DNA of 64,000 bases from NORP240 sp038134485 (lineage in GTDB: Bacteria > Pseudomonadota > Gammaproteobacteria > Pseudomonadales > Pseudohongiellaceae), in NCBI GenBank assembly GCA_038134485.1, contig JAYPVG010000004.1, positions 62,001 through 126,000 on the forward strand, read 5' to 3'. Of this stretch, positions 33,940 through 41,160 are shown piece after piece. The notes under the pieces are model-generated. The model had not been told where the DNA came from. It searched no databases and was given only the letters and a program-made list of their open reading frames with translations. Each line of letters starts with the position of its first letter. Positions within the stretch are counted from its first letter, which is position 1. The position numbers and the translations under genes are program-made.

Positions 33940-34745
33940 TGGAACAATTGAAACCCGCCGAACAGATTATTCGCGAACAGCTGATCAACCGCGGTTTTAA
34001 CGGGATCGCCGCATTAGCACCAATCGTTACCGTAGTTATTCTCTGGAGGGTACTGACTGTCGAATCGGCGAACCCGATGACCCTGTTAGTAGGGCTGGCT
34101 TTATTGATAATCGCGGTTCTTGCCAGTGGTGTTGTATCGTTGTCTTACAGGGCTAAAGCAGGCATCCTTTTTGGCACAGCTACCCTGGCTACAGTTATAA
34201 CTTTTACGAACCGCGGACTAGAAGGACATTTTCTGCTTGTGTATACGACGAGCATATGTGTCTGGTGTGCTCTTTACCCTGACAGGAGGATTTACACTGC
34301 GGTCCTCTGGCTCACTCCAGTCTTGCTAGCAACAGCCATGATTGGGCACCTTACTGGCTTTTATCAGGCACCGATGGACTTTTCCGTGCCCAGCGCATTG
34401 ACCCAGAGAGCGCTGAACCAATTGGCTGTGTTGAGTGTGGTCACTTACTTTGTGGCGTTCACGGTCGATGGTTACGCGAACATACGAGCGCAAACGGCGC
34501 GAGACCTTCAAGAGCTGAGGAATCGAAATGCAGAGCTGGAGTTGACTCTGGAAAAACTGGAAACTCTCGAAAACCTGATGTCTCTTTGCGCCTGGTGCGG
34601 AAACGTGGAAACTGCTCCTGGTTCAGGTATCTGGATTCCCGGGGATGACTATCTTAGCCGTCATACCGAAATCAATATCGAACGCCAACTCTGCAAATCC
34701 TGCTACATGAAAGGGATTCGCGCACAAGCAGAAGCCTCTTCCTAA
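33939..34745 (+). CDS. Membrane protein with coiled coil and C-terminal CxxC-CxxC module, gene 2 of pair
   Basis: A 268-residue paralog of the preceding protein. It has six membrane segments (about 21-39, 46-66, 73-89, 97-112, 118-137, 158-177), the shared NRGLEG motif at 91-96 between helices three and four, a coiled coil (about 180-214) and two cysteine pairs, Cys217/Cys220 and Cys242/Cys245, around an aromatic-rich segment (SGIWIPGDDYLSRH). The start is a GTG at 33939 overlapping the TAG of gene 1 (TAGTG). The two proteins could form a hetero-oligomeric membrane sensor whose signal passes through the coiled coil to the Cys module; this is inference. No effector domain is present. It converges on mtnA with a 40-base gap. 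Confidence 0.6.
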   Translation: MEQLKPAEQIIREQLINRGFNGIAALAPIVTVVILWRVLTVESANPMTLLVGLALLIIAVLASGVVSLSYRAKAGILFGTATLATVITFTNRGLEGHFLLVYTTSICVWCALYPDRRIYTAVLWLTPVLLATAMIGHLTGFYQAPMDFSVPSALTQRALNQLAVLSVVTYFVAFTVDGYANIRAQTARDLQELRNRNAELELTLEKLETLENLMSLCAWCGNVETAPGSGIWIPGDDYLSRHTEINIERQLCKSCYMKGIRAQAEASS

Positions 34746-34785
34746 TCCCGATCGTCGACACAAAACGGAAAGCATTTTCGATCCC

Positions 34786-35868
34786 CTATTCGCGGAGGGA
34801 GTCTATTGCAGATGGATTTGCCGCGAAAATGCCCTTTTCGGTAATCAGCCTCGTTACGAGTCTGGCGGGCGTGACATCGAAACTGTAATTGCTTGCACGA
34901 ACGTCGGGATGCGTCAAATTTACAGTTCGCAGCTTTCCGTTCTCGCCCAACCCGGAAATTTTCAGCACCTCATCCGCACCGCGTTGTTCGATCGGAATCT
35001 CCCGCAGCCCGTCATGAATTGCAAAATCTATGGTGGAGACAGGCAACGCCACGTAGAACGGCACCCCGTTGTCGTGAGCGGCCAGAGCCTTTAAGTAGGT
35101 GCCAATTTTGTTACACACATCTCCTGACGCCGTGGTGCGATCGCTGCCTACCAGGCAGCAGTCGACCATACCATGCTGCATCAGGTGACCGCCGGTATTG
35201 TCAGCAATCAGAGTGCAGGGGACGCCCTGCTGCTGGAGCTCCCACACGGTGAGGTAGGCACCCTGATTGCGAGGTCGGGTCTCGTCAACCCAAACATGCA
35301 GAGGCACGCCGCTAGCCTGAGCCTTGTAGATCACAGACAGTGCCGTTCCCCAGTCCACCGTAGCCAGCCAGCCTGCATTGCAATGAGTGAGTATCTGCAG
35401 AGGCTCCGGCCCGGCGCCCTTTGCCTGCCAGAGATTTTCGAGTAACCCACAGCCATGAATACCGATCGCCTCACAGGTCGCGACATCCGCATCGGCCAGC
35501 TCCATGGCATAGCGTAGCGCGGCTTCTGAACGTTCTCCCGTTGGCAGGGGCTGCAGTCTGTCCATCGCTCCTTTCATGGACCAGGCCAGATTGACTGCCG
35601 TCGGTCTGGTGCCCAGCAACTGCATTGCTCGTAGCTCCAACTCATCAGCGTTGTCGCGCAATGCCAGATAAAGACCAAAAGCCGCAGCCACTCCAATCAA
35701 AGGCGCACCGCGCACCCGCATGGCGCTAATGGCCTCTGTCATTGCATCGACACTGTCTATTGCTCTGATTTCGAAACGGTGAGGCAGCAAAGTCTGATCG
35801 ATAATCTTGACCAGCTGCGCTTCGGCATCAAACCAGATACTGCGATAAGTCTGTCCGTTTACCAGCAC
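34786..35868 (-). CDS. mtnA: S-methyl-5-thioribose-1-phosphate isomerase
   Basis: The 360-residue protein has the MtnA signature: RGAPLIG (53-59), the catalytic Cys153 in ILTHCNAG, and the catalytic Asp233 in GSDRTTASGDVCNKIGT (compare Cys160 and Asp240 of the Bacillus enzyme). It converts 5-methylthioribose-1-phosphate, and in some organisms 5-deoxyribose-1-phosphate, to the ribulose form. The start is a GTG at 35868 with AAAGG eight bases upstream, inside a 12-base tandem repeat. It is 50 bases downstream of the fused aldolase/dehydrogenase on the same strand, and no mtnB, mtnC or mtnD is in the window, so the product may go to the aldolase. Confidence 0.92.
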   Translation of the reverse strand: MLVNGQTYRSIWFDAEAQLVKIIDQTLLPHRFEIRAIDSVDAMTEAISAMRVRGAPLIGVAAAFGLYLALRDNADELELRAMQLLGTRPTAVNLAWSMKGAMDRLQPLPTGERSEAALRYAMELADADVATCEAIGIHGCGLLENLWQAKGAGPEPLQILTHCNAGWLATVDWGTALSVIYKAQASGVPLHVWVDETRPRNQGAYLTVWELQQQGVPCTLIADNTGGHLMQHGMVDCCLVGSDRTTASGDVCNKIGTYLKALAAHDNGVPFYVALPVSTIDFAIHDGLREIPIEQRGADEVLKISGLGENGKLRTVNLTHPDVRASNYSFDVTPARLVTRLITEKGIFAANPSAIDSLRE

Positions 35869-35870
35869 CT

Positions 35871-35894
35871 CTAATACCTTTACTAATACCTTTT
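35871..35894 (-). repeat. Twelve-base tandem duplication carrying the mtnA ribosome binding site
   Basis: CTAATACCTTTA and CTAATACCTTTT stand in tandem on the plus strand, identical at 11 of 12 positions. Read with the gene, each copy contains AAAGG; the copy next to the GTG is correctly spaced (eight bases). The duplication gives two possible Shine-Dalgarno sites, and repeat-copy changes could alter mtnA expression. Confidence 0.5.
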
Positions 35895-35918
35895 CTCAGT
35901 GCGCCCGACATCAGATTA

Positions 35919-37904
35919 CTAAATGACGCGTTGGTTGCCCCCATCAACTGGAATCTGTGCACCGGTGGTTGCACTGGTGGCCGGCGATGCAAACAGCACC
36001 GCCAGCCGGGCAACGTCTCCCGAGGTGATTTCAGTTTTGAGAACGTTGTGACGTTTGTATTCGTCCACAGTCATTCCATAATTGCCGGCTCGCTGAGCCA
36101 GGACTTCGTCGGTCCAGATGCCGGTATCGAAAACGGCATTGGGATGCAACACGTTAACGCGCACCCCCAACTCCCCCAGCTCCAGTGCCGCCACCCTTGC
36201 CAATTGTGTCAGACCTGCCTTGCTCGCCGAATAGGCTGCAGCACCCGGGCCGGGCGCGGGAACATTCTTGGAACCCATGATAACGATGGCGGGATCAATA
36301 CCGTTGGCGAGAAACGGCTGGCAGGCCCGCAATATCTTCATGTGAGAAGTGAGATTGAGCTGCACTGACTGCTCCCAGTCGGCATCTTTTATAGTCGCTA
36401 TGCTCGCGCTGGTCGGGAAACTGCCGGCATTGCTGATCACCATGTCGAGACCACCGAACTGCTGGATCGCGCTGCCAACAGCGGAATCGATTGCCGCGCT
36501 GTCTGTGACGTCGCAGAGAAGGGCCAGCACCCCGGGGTCATCGGAAAATATCTGTTCCATGTCCGGGTTAATATCCAAAACAACCACTACCGCTCCGCGC
36601 ATGCGAAACTCTTCGACACAGGCTCTGCCGATACCAGAGGCGCCCCCGGTAACCAGGGCCACCTTGCCCTCCATGTCCGGCACCGCTTTACTGCTTTTCA
36701 GCTTGGCCTGCTCCAGTTCCCAGTATTCAACGTCGAACAGGTCCCTGGCCGGCAGCGCAGTCCAGCCGCCCAGGGCCTGTCCCCATTGAATCGCCCTTAC
36801 GGTATGGCGGGTTATGTCTCTTACCACCTGCAGCTGCTTCAATCCGGGCGCGAAATGCAACAATCCTTTTTCCAACCAGACGCCGTATCTGGGCATCAAA
36901 TCCAGACACTGGTGCTGCTCGTCAGCGTGAGCCTGGAAATATGCCCTGTAACGATTTGCAAATTCCCCAAATGCCGCACTCGGCTGATTGGAGAAAACCC
37001 CTGCAAAAGCCTTGGCATGAATGGTGTGATCAGGAGTCAGGGGCCCGCGGGTTGCCAGTTCGCCAGCATTCTCGAGACAGGCAAATCCGACTGCCGACTC
37101 GCTTGTATCCCAGTTCAGCAGGACCGGCGCGCCCAGCATTTCGGACGCCTCCTTGCGAAGCTGACTGACGGTCAGCAGGTCTGTTGGCGTCGGCCTGTAG
37201 CTGCCTTTTACCAGCGCCCGAGAGGCGCCGGAGGACTCCAGATAGGCCTCGGCTGCGGACACCAGCCGGATCATGGTGTCATAGCTGGTTTTTACGTCAT
37301 CGGCAAAAGTGAAAATACCGTGGTGCAGCAACACGATTCCGTCGATGGACTGCCAGTCAATAGCGCGGGTCGCCTCTGCCACCTGTCTGGCCAGAATGAA
37401 GCCCGGCATGATGTAAGGAAGGATCAGAACCCGCTCGCCGTATATGTCGCGCAGCCGTTGCTCCCCATTGGGAGTATTGCTGATCGCAACGACCGCATCG
37501 GCATGACTGTGGTCGACCACCTTGAAAGGAATCAGCGCATGCAGTATCGCTTCTACCGAAGGTGTAGGTGCGGTTGGATCGAGCAGCGCTCTGCGGAGCT
37601 GCCGCATCATTTCCGTGTCACCAAGCTGCTCCAGCTCGGCCAGACGCAGCAGCTCGTTGAGGTCGGTTACCGCAAACCCCGGCGCCTTGATGGTCCGCAG
37701 ATCCCAACCGGAGCCTTTGACAAACAACACTTTCTTCCGTTCGCCAAACAGGTTGGAGACTTCGCCTTTGATCGAGGTGTTGCCGCCTCCATGCAATACC
37801 AGATCTTCTTCCTGGCCCAGCAGTTGCGAGCTGTAAACGCGCAGCTCCAATTCCGAACCCTGAGCGAATTCGGCAGCTGCTGACTCATTCCATCTATTTT
37901 TCAT
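35919..37904 (-). CDS. Fused class II (RhaD-like) aldolase and short-chain dehydrogenase
   Basis: The 661-residue protein has two domains. Residues 20-400 are a class II aldolase/adducin domain: HGGGNTS (38-44), Glu118 in TPSVEAILH, the zinc ligands His132 and His134 in DHSHAD, and His214/His215 later. Residues 430-661 are a short-chain dehydrogenase: TGGASGIG (439-446), NAG (512-514) and Tyr578/Lys582 of YxxxK, so NAD(P) binding and catalysis look intact. Known members cleave rhamnulose-1-phosphate to DHAP and lactaldehyde and oxidise the aldehyde. Next to mtnA, and with no rhamnose isomerase or kinase nearby, it may instead cleave 5-methylthioribulose- or 5-deoxyribulose-1-phosphate. The ATG at 37904 has only a weak upstream site. 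Confidence 0.88.
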   Translation of the reverse strand: MKNRWNESAAAEFAQGSELELRVYSSQLLGQEEDLVLHGGGNTSIKGEVSNLFGERKKVLFVKGSGWDLRTIKAPGFAVTDLNELLRLAELEQLGDTEMMRQLRRALLDPTAPTPSVEAILHALIPFKVVDHSHADAVVAISNTPNGEQRLRDIYGERVLILPYIMPGFILARQVAEATRAIDWQSIDGIVLLHHGIFTFADDVKTSYDTMIRLVSAAEAYLESSGASRALVKGSYRPTPTDLLTVSQLRKEASEMLGAPVLLNWDTSESAVGFACLENAGELATRGPLTPDHTIHAKAFAGVFSNQPSAAFGEFANRYRAYFQAHADEQHQCLDLMPRYGVWLEKGLLHFAPGLKQLQVVRDITRHTVRAIQWGQALGGWTALPARDLFDVEYWELEQAKLKSSKAVPDMEGKVALVTGGASGIGRACVEEFRMRGAVVVVLDINPDMEQIFSDDPGVLALLCDVTDSAAIDSAVGSAIQQFGGLDMVISNAGSFPTSASIATIKDADWEQSVQLNLTSHMKILRACQPFLANGIDPAIVIMGSKNVPAPGPGAAAYSASKAGLTQLARVAALELGELGVRVNVLHPNAVFDTGIWTDEVLAQRAGNYGMTVDEYKRHNVLKTEITSGDVARLAVLFASPATSATTGAQIPVDGGNQRVI

Positions 37905-37937
37905 CTGCGGTTCTCGAGATTACGCGACACAAACGAA

Positions 37938-37958
37938 AACGCACCTATAAGGTGCGTT
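37938..37958 (-). terminator. Intrinsic terminator after exbD
   Basis: AACGCACC and GGTGCGTT form an eight-pair stem with a five-base loop, 27 bases after the exbD stop. On the reverse strand the stem is followed by TTCGTTTG, a moderate T-rich tail. It separates exbD from the aldolase/mtnA pair. Confidence 0.65.
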
Positions 37959-37984
37959 AACGTTGGTTCTGCTGAGGCGGCTGA

Positions 37985-38416
37985 TTAACGACGGTTAGGA
38001 GGTTCCACCACCGAGATATTAAACATGCCTGCCTGCCTTGCCGCGTCCATGATCAGTACCAGGGTTGAAACGCTGGAATCGTTATTGGGCTGGATAATGA
38101 CAGACGCTGACGGATTTTCCGCTTTCAACTGGTCGATGTTGGAGCGAATCTGGGTCGGAATAATCGGCCGTGGCTGCTTGTTCAGAATAATCTCGTCGTT
38201 TGGTCCGATCTCAAAGAGAATGTTCTGCGCCTGATCTTCATCCGGCGGAGGCGGCGGCGCGTCGCTGCTCTCACTGCTGGCGGCGCTAATCGCGGTTTCC
38301 GACAGGAACGTTGCTGTTACCACGAAGAAGATGAGAAGAATAAACACCACATCTAGCATGGGTGTCAGGTCTATATTGGTTTCGTCGGCTTTTTTCTTGC
38401 CAGCTACTTTTTTCAT
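37985..38416 (-). CDS. ExbD/TolR-family biopolymer transport protein, without a partner gene
   Basis: A 143-residue protein with a basic N-terminus, one membrane helix, and a periplasmic domain. LTPMLDVVFILLIFF (residues 17-31) contains the essential Asp22 that carries protons in the ExbB/ExbD and TolQ/TolR stators. A Pro-rich stretch PPPPPDEDQ links the helix to the periplasmic domain. These proteins use the proton gradient to energise TonB or TolA. Normally exbB or tolQ is adjacent; here neither is, so it must work with a stator encoded elsewhere. AGGG lies nine bases before the ATG. Confidence 0.88.
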   Translation of the reverse strand: MKKVAGKKKADETNIDLTPMLDVVFILLIFFVVTATFLSETAISAASSESSDAPPPPPDEDQAQNILFEIGPNDEIILNKQPRPIIPTQIRSNIDQLKAENPSASVIIQPNNDSSVSTLVLIMDAARQAGMFNISVVEPPNRR

Positions 38417-38600
38417 TATTATGCCCTGTTACTTACTTCCGGGGAGGGATCTACCCGACTATTACTTTCCTCAGGGACACGAGTATAGCAGCTTTTCTCC
38501 AGGTTAAAAAAGTGGCTAGAAGCAAATAGGGCAGGCTTCGGGGACGCCGGTTCCCTGCAGTCGGAGATGCTGGCGTCCTCTTACTAACCTTCTGATTATT

Positions 38601-39191
38601 CTACTTTTTTTGCAAAGATTGCACAGTGAACTGGATAAGATCGCCGAGCTGCTTGGCATTCTTGCCGTCACGGGAATTAACCCGTACGCCATGAAGAGTG
38701 TTCATCAGGATATCCGCTGCGAACTCTGCGGTAATTCCTTTTTTGATCTTGCCTTTCTTTTTCGCCTCATTAAGCCGGTCCAGTAAAGCCTTGCGTACAT
38801 TCCCCAAAGAGTTTCTGACCAGTCGCTTCATATCACGATCGTAATTGATACTTTCACAAAGCGAATTCACCAGCAGGCAGCCCAGTGCACGATGCTTGTT
38901 GGAGGTGTCAATAACTGCCAATTCGAAGTACCCGGAAATGGCATCCCAAGCGCCCAGGTTCTTGTTTTTCAACGAAGCATTGATATTTTCCTCAATGCCC
39001 TTGTTGTACTGTTCGACACAGGCCTTGAAGAACGAGTCCTTGTCTCCGAAGGAATTGTAGAGCGTGCCGCGATTGATGCCGGTGCAGTCTAGCAGTTTCT
39101 GAACCGAGCTGGCCTCGTACCCTTCCTTCCAAAACTGCTCCATTGCGCTGTTGAGAACCTTGTCGTGTTCGAATTCAACTGGTCTTGCCAT
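38601..39191 (-). CDS. TetR/AcrR-family transcriptional regulator
   Basis: The 196-residue protein has an N-terminal TetR helix-turn-helix: VLNSAMEQFWKEGYEASSVQKLLDCTGINRGTLYNSFGDKDSFFKACVEQY (about 13-63). The C-terminal part is a helical ligand domain with LGCLLVNS, typical of a group of small-molecule-responsive repressors. It would bind DNA as a dimer and release it on ligand binding. It does not sit next to an obvious target; exbD downstream (184 bases) or its own promoter are possibilities. The start ATG lies after AGGGACAAGACAAAGTT. Confidence 0.88.
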   Translation of the reverse strand: MARPVEFEHDKVLNSAMEQFWKEGYEASSVQKLLDCTGINRGTLYNSFGDKDSFFKACVEQYNKGIEENINASLKNKNLGAWDAISGYFELAVIDTSNKHRALGCLLVNSLCESINYDRDMKRLVRNSLGNVRKALLDRLNEAKKKGKIKKGITAEFAADILMNTLHGVRVNSRDGKNAKQLGDLIQFTVQSLQKK

Positions 39192-39518
39192 AACTTTGTC
39201 TTGTCCCTGCGGAAAAAAGATTCCGTGATAATAGCTTGCAATTCACAAACCCGCCGCGATACGCGAGCCTGCCCCCCTGGCAAGATTGTTCAAATTAGCC
39301 CCCCGAGGAACGGGTCCGCGGGTCGGAAAAACCTTGTGCTGCCAAAAAACGCGTCATTGTATTACAGTCATTTTGTATTTACATCCCGCACAACATCAAT
39401 TGGCGCTAATTTTTACGACAGAAGTCGGATTCGCGGGCGACTGCGTGAACGAGCAGTCAAATTGCCCACCCGAGACGCACAAAGCCGCCGGCTGAGCCCT
39501 CGGAAGAGCCAAGCTACT
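39192..39518. other. Intergenic region upstream of the TetR gene
   Basis: About 330 bases with no convincing gene. Reading leftward, a TACAAT -10-like element at 39356-39361 (reverse strand) could drive the TetR gene, but its -35 is poor. The left half is C-rich with no clear hairpin. Confidence 0.5.
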
Positions 39519-40253
39519 TCACTGCATTTGCGCCAAGACAGTGAAGCCCAGCCCAAGAAAGCCCCCGACCACACAGCCCCAGATGACCAGCCAGCCAAGG
39601 TGCTCCCTGATCATGTCCTGGACAATTTCCTTGACCAGCTGCGGCGTCATTTCATCCAGTCGCGCATCGATCATGGCCTCCAGTTTCCCCAGTACCGCAT
39701 CGCTCTCCAGCGAATTACGCACTGCATCCTGCAGGTGAGCACGGAATGACTCGGTGTGAAAAAGTAAGCCGAAATAATCCTCCAGTTTCTGCCTGAAAGG
39801 TTCACGCAGACCGTTCAGAGCACTTCGCCCTCCAACCATTCCCAGCATTCCGCCGAGGGATGAGCTCATAACCGCATCAACCAGTGATTCGAAAACCGTA
39901 TCCAGATCCAGGCGACGGACACTGGCCTTAAGCTCGATTTCGAGACGCTCTGCGATTTCAGTAGCATCCTTGAAGAATCGGTCCAGATTTTTCCGATTGA
40001 AGAACTGCTCCACGATCAGGTTGCGGATTCCGCGCTTAAATTCTTCAAACCGTAACGGTATAACCCCTGACCCGTAAAAGCCGGGAACGCGTTCGAACAA
40101 CATGTGGATAGCAAGCCAGTTGGTCAGCCCTCCAGAAAGGGCAAACAGGCCGGCGTTCAGAACATACTGACGCACTGGGTCATCCAGCAGGAGCCCAAAC
40201 AAAACCAGCATCAAAGCCAGGAAATTGGTAATTAGACTTTTATTCAGCTTCAT
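39519..40253 (-). CDS. DUF445 membrane protein
   Basis: A 244-residue protein. An N-terminal hydrophobic segment is followed by the family signature GGLTNWLAIHMLFERVPGFYGSGVIPLRFEEF (about 38-70), then a long amphipathic helical part and a C-terminal membrane helix (GWLVIWGCVVGGFLGLGFTVLA). DUF445 (YjiN/YheB-type) proteins have no settled function. I chose the ATG at 40253; a TTG at 40262 in frame is an alternative. It starts 33 bases after the nitrilase-family gene and so ends the mre-yhdP-nit run, taking the place where tldD stands in Pseudomonas. Confidence 0.82.
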   Translation of the reverse strand: MKLNKSLITNFLALMLVLFGLLLDDPVRQYVLNAGLFALSGGLTNWLAIHMLFERVPGFYGSGVIPLRFEEFKRGIRNLIVEQFFNRKNLDRFFKDATEIAERLEIELKASVRRLDLDTVFESLVDAVMSSSLGGMLGMVGGRSALNGLREPFRQKLEDYFGLLFHTESFRAHLQDAVRNSLESDAVLGKLEAMIDARLDEMTPQLVKEIVQDMIREHLGWLVIWGCVVGGFLGLGFTVLAQMQ

Positions 40254-40286
40254 TGACTTCAAGCGTTAGCAGACCAACCCTCCGGG

Positions 40287-41132
40287 TCACAGGCGTCGAT
40301 GGCTGATAATCGGCATGTCCTGCCTGACCCTGATCAGTTGTTCCATATCCAGGTCGGCAATCGCCACGCCTTCACCTTCGGCGACACTGTCGAGAATCTC
40401 CCCCCACGGATTGATTATCATAGAGTGTCCGAAGGTTTCTCGGGTTTCATTGTGCACCCCTCCCTGGTTGGCAGCGATCACGAAACACTGATTCTCGACA
40501 GCCCTCGCTCGCAGCAGAACTTCCCAGTGCGCCGCGCCGGTTGTGCGCGTAAAAGCCGATGGAACGGTGACAACTTCTGCCCCCTCCTCTCGCAGTTTTC
40601 GATACAGCTCCGGAAACCTGAGATCGTAACAGATCGACAGACCCAGTTTTCCGGCCGAACTGGCTACCGTTACCACATGATCGCCAGCCTCAAAACTCCT
40701 TGATTCCGAATATTCCGCCTGTTTGTCTGCAACTTTCACATCAAAGAGATGCATCTTGTCGTAGCGGGCTAGCAGTGCGCCGGACGGATCATAAACCAGA
40801 CACGCCGGGCGCACCCTGCCGTCCTCCAGCAGGACCGGTCTGCCATCGGCATCGGCATCTGGCCGCGAAAGCAGGGGTATTGTCCCGCCAATGACTGTTA
40901 TCCCCTGGCTGCGCGCCTGATCGGCAAGAAAAGTCTGCAACAGGGTATTCTCTGCACCTTGAATTTCAGCGAATTGCCGCAGCGGACCGCCATCCAGTAT
41001 GGCGAAATTTTCCGGCAGCAGAACCAGTTCAGCGCCCCGTGCCACGGCGGTCTCGATGAGCCGCGCCGCGCTTTCAAGGTTCTGGTGAATGTCTCCGCTG
41101 CTGACCATTTGCAGTGCTGCGACTCGGTGCAT
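40287..41132 (-). CDS. Carbon-nitrogen hydrolase (Nit family)
   Basis: The 281-residue protein has the nitrilase-superfamily triad: Glu in LVLLPENF, Lys in RYDKMHLFD and Cys in LSICYDLRFPELY, plus the RARAVENQCFV segment. Its closest known relatives are the Nit1/Nit2-type amidases that hydrolyse deaminated glutathione or short omega-amides, in the cytoplasm. The start: two adjacent ATGs (41135 and 41132); GAAGGA is best spaced for 41132. The frame stays open to 41249 but inside yhdP. It follows yhdP by 28 bases in the conserved order rng-yhdP-nit. Confidence 0.88.
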   Translation of the reverse strand: MHRVAALQMVSSGDIHQNLESAARLIETAVARGAELVLLPENFAILDGGPLRQFAEIQGAENTLLQTFLADQARSQGITVIGGTIPLLSRPDADADGRPVLLEDGRVRPACLVYDPSGALLARYDKMHLFDVKVADKQAEYSESRSFEAGDHVVTVASSAGKLGLSICYDLRFPELYRKLREEGAEVVTVPSAFTRTTGAAHWEVLLRARAVENQCFVIAANQGGVHNETRETFGHSMIINPWGEILDSVAEGEGVAIADLDMEQLIRVRQDMPIISHRRL

Positions 41133-41160
41133 CATTTTCCTTCTCTGAACTGGTTTCTCT

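Noticed and set aside
36786..37883. Plus-strand open frame of 365 codons over the aldolase gene
   Set aside because: Shadow of the fused aldolase/dehydrogenase; the translated sequence is rich in Cys, Arg and Gln without any domain.
39165..39749. Plus-strand open frame of 194 codons across the region before DUF445
   Set aside because: It overlaps both the TetR start and the DUF445 gene in antisense and has no domain or ribosome site.
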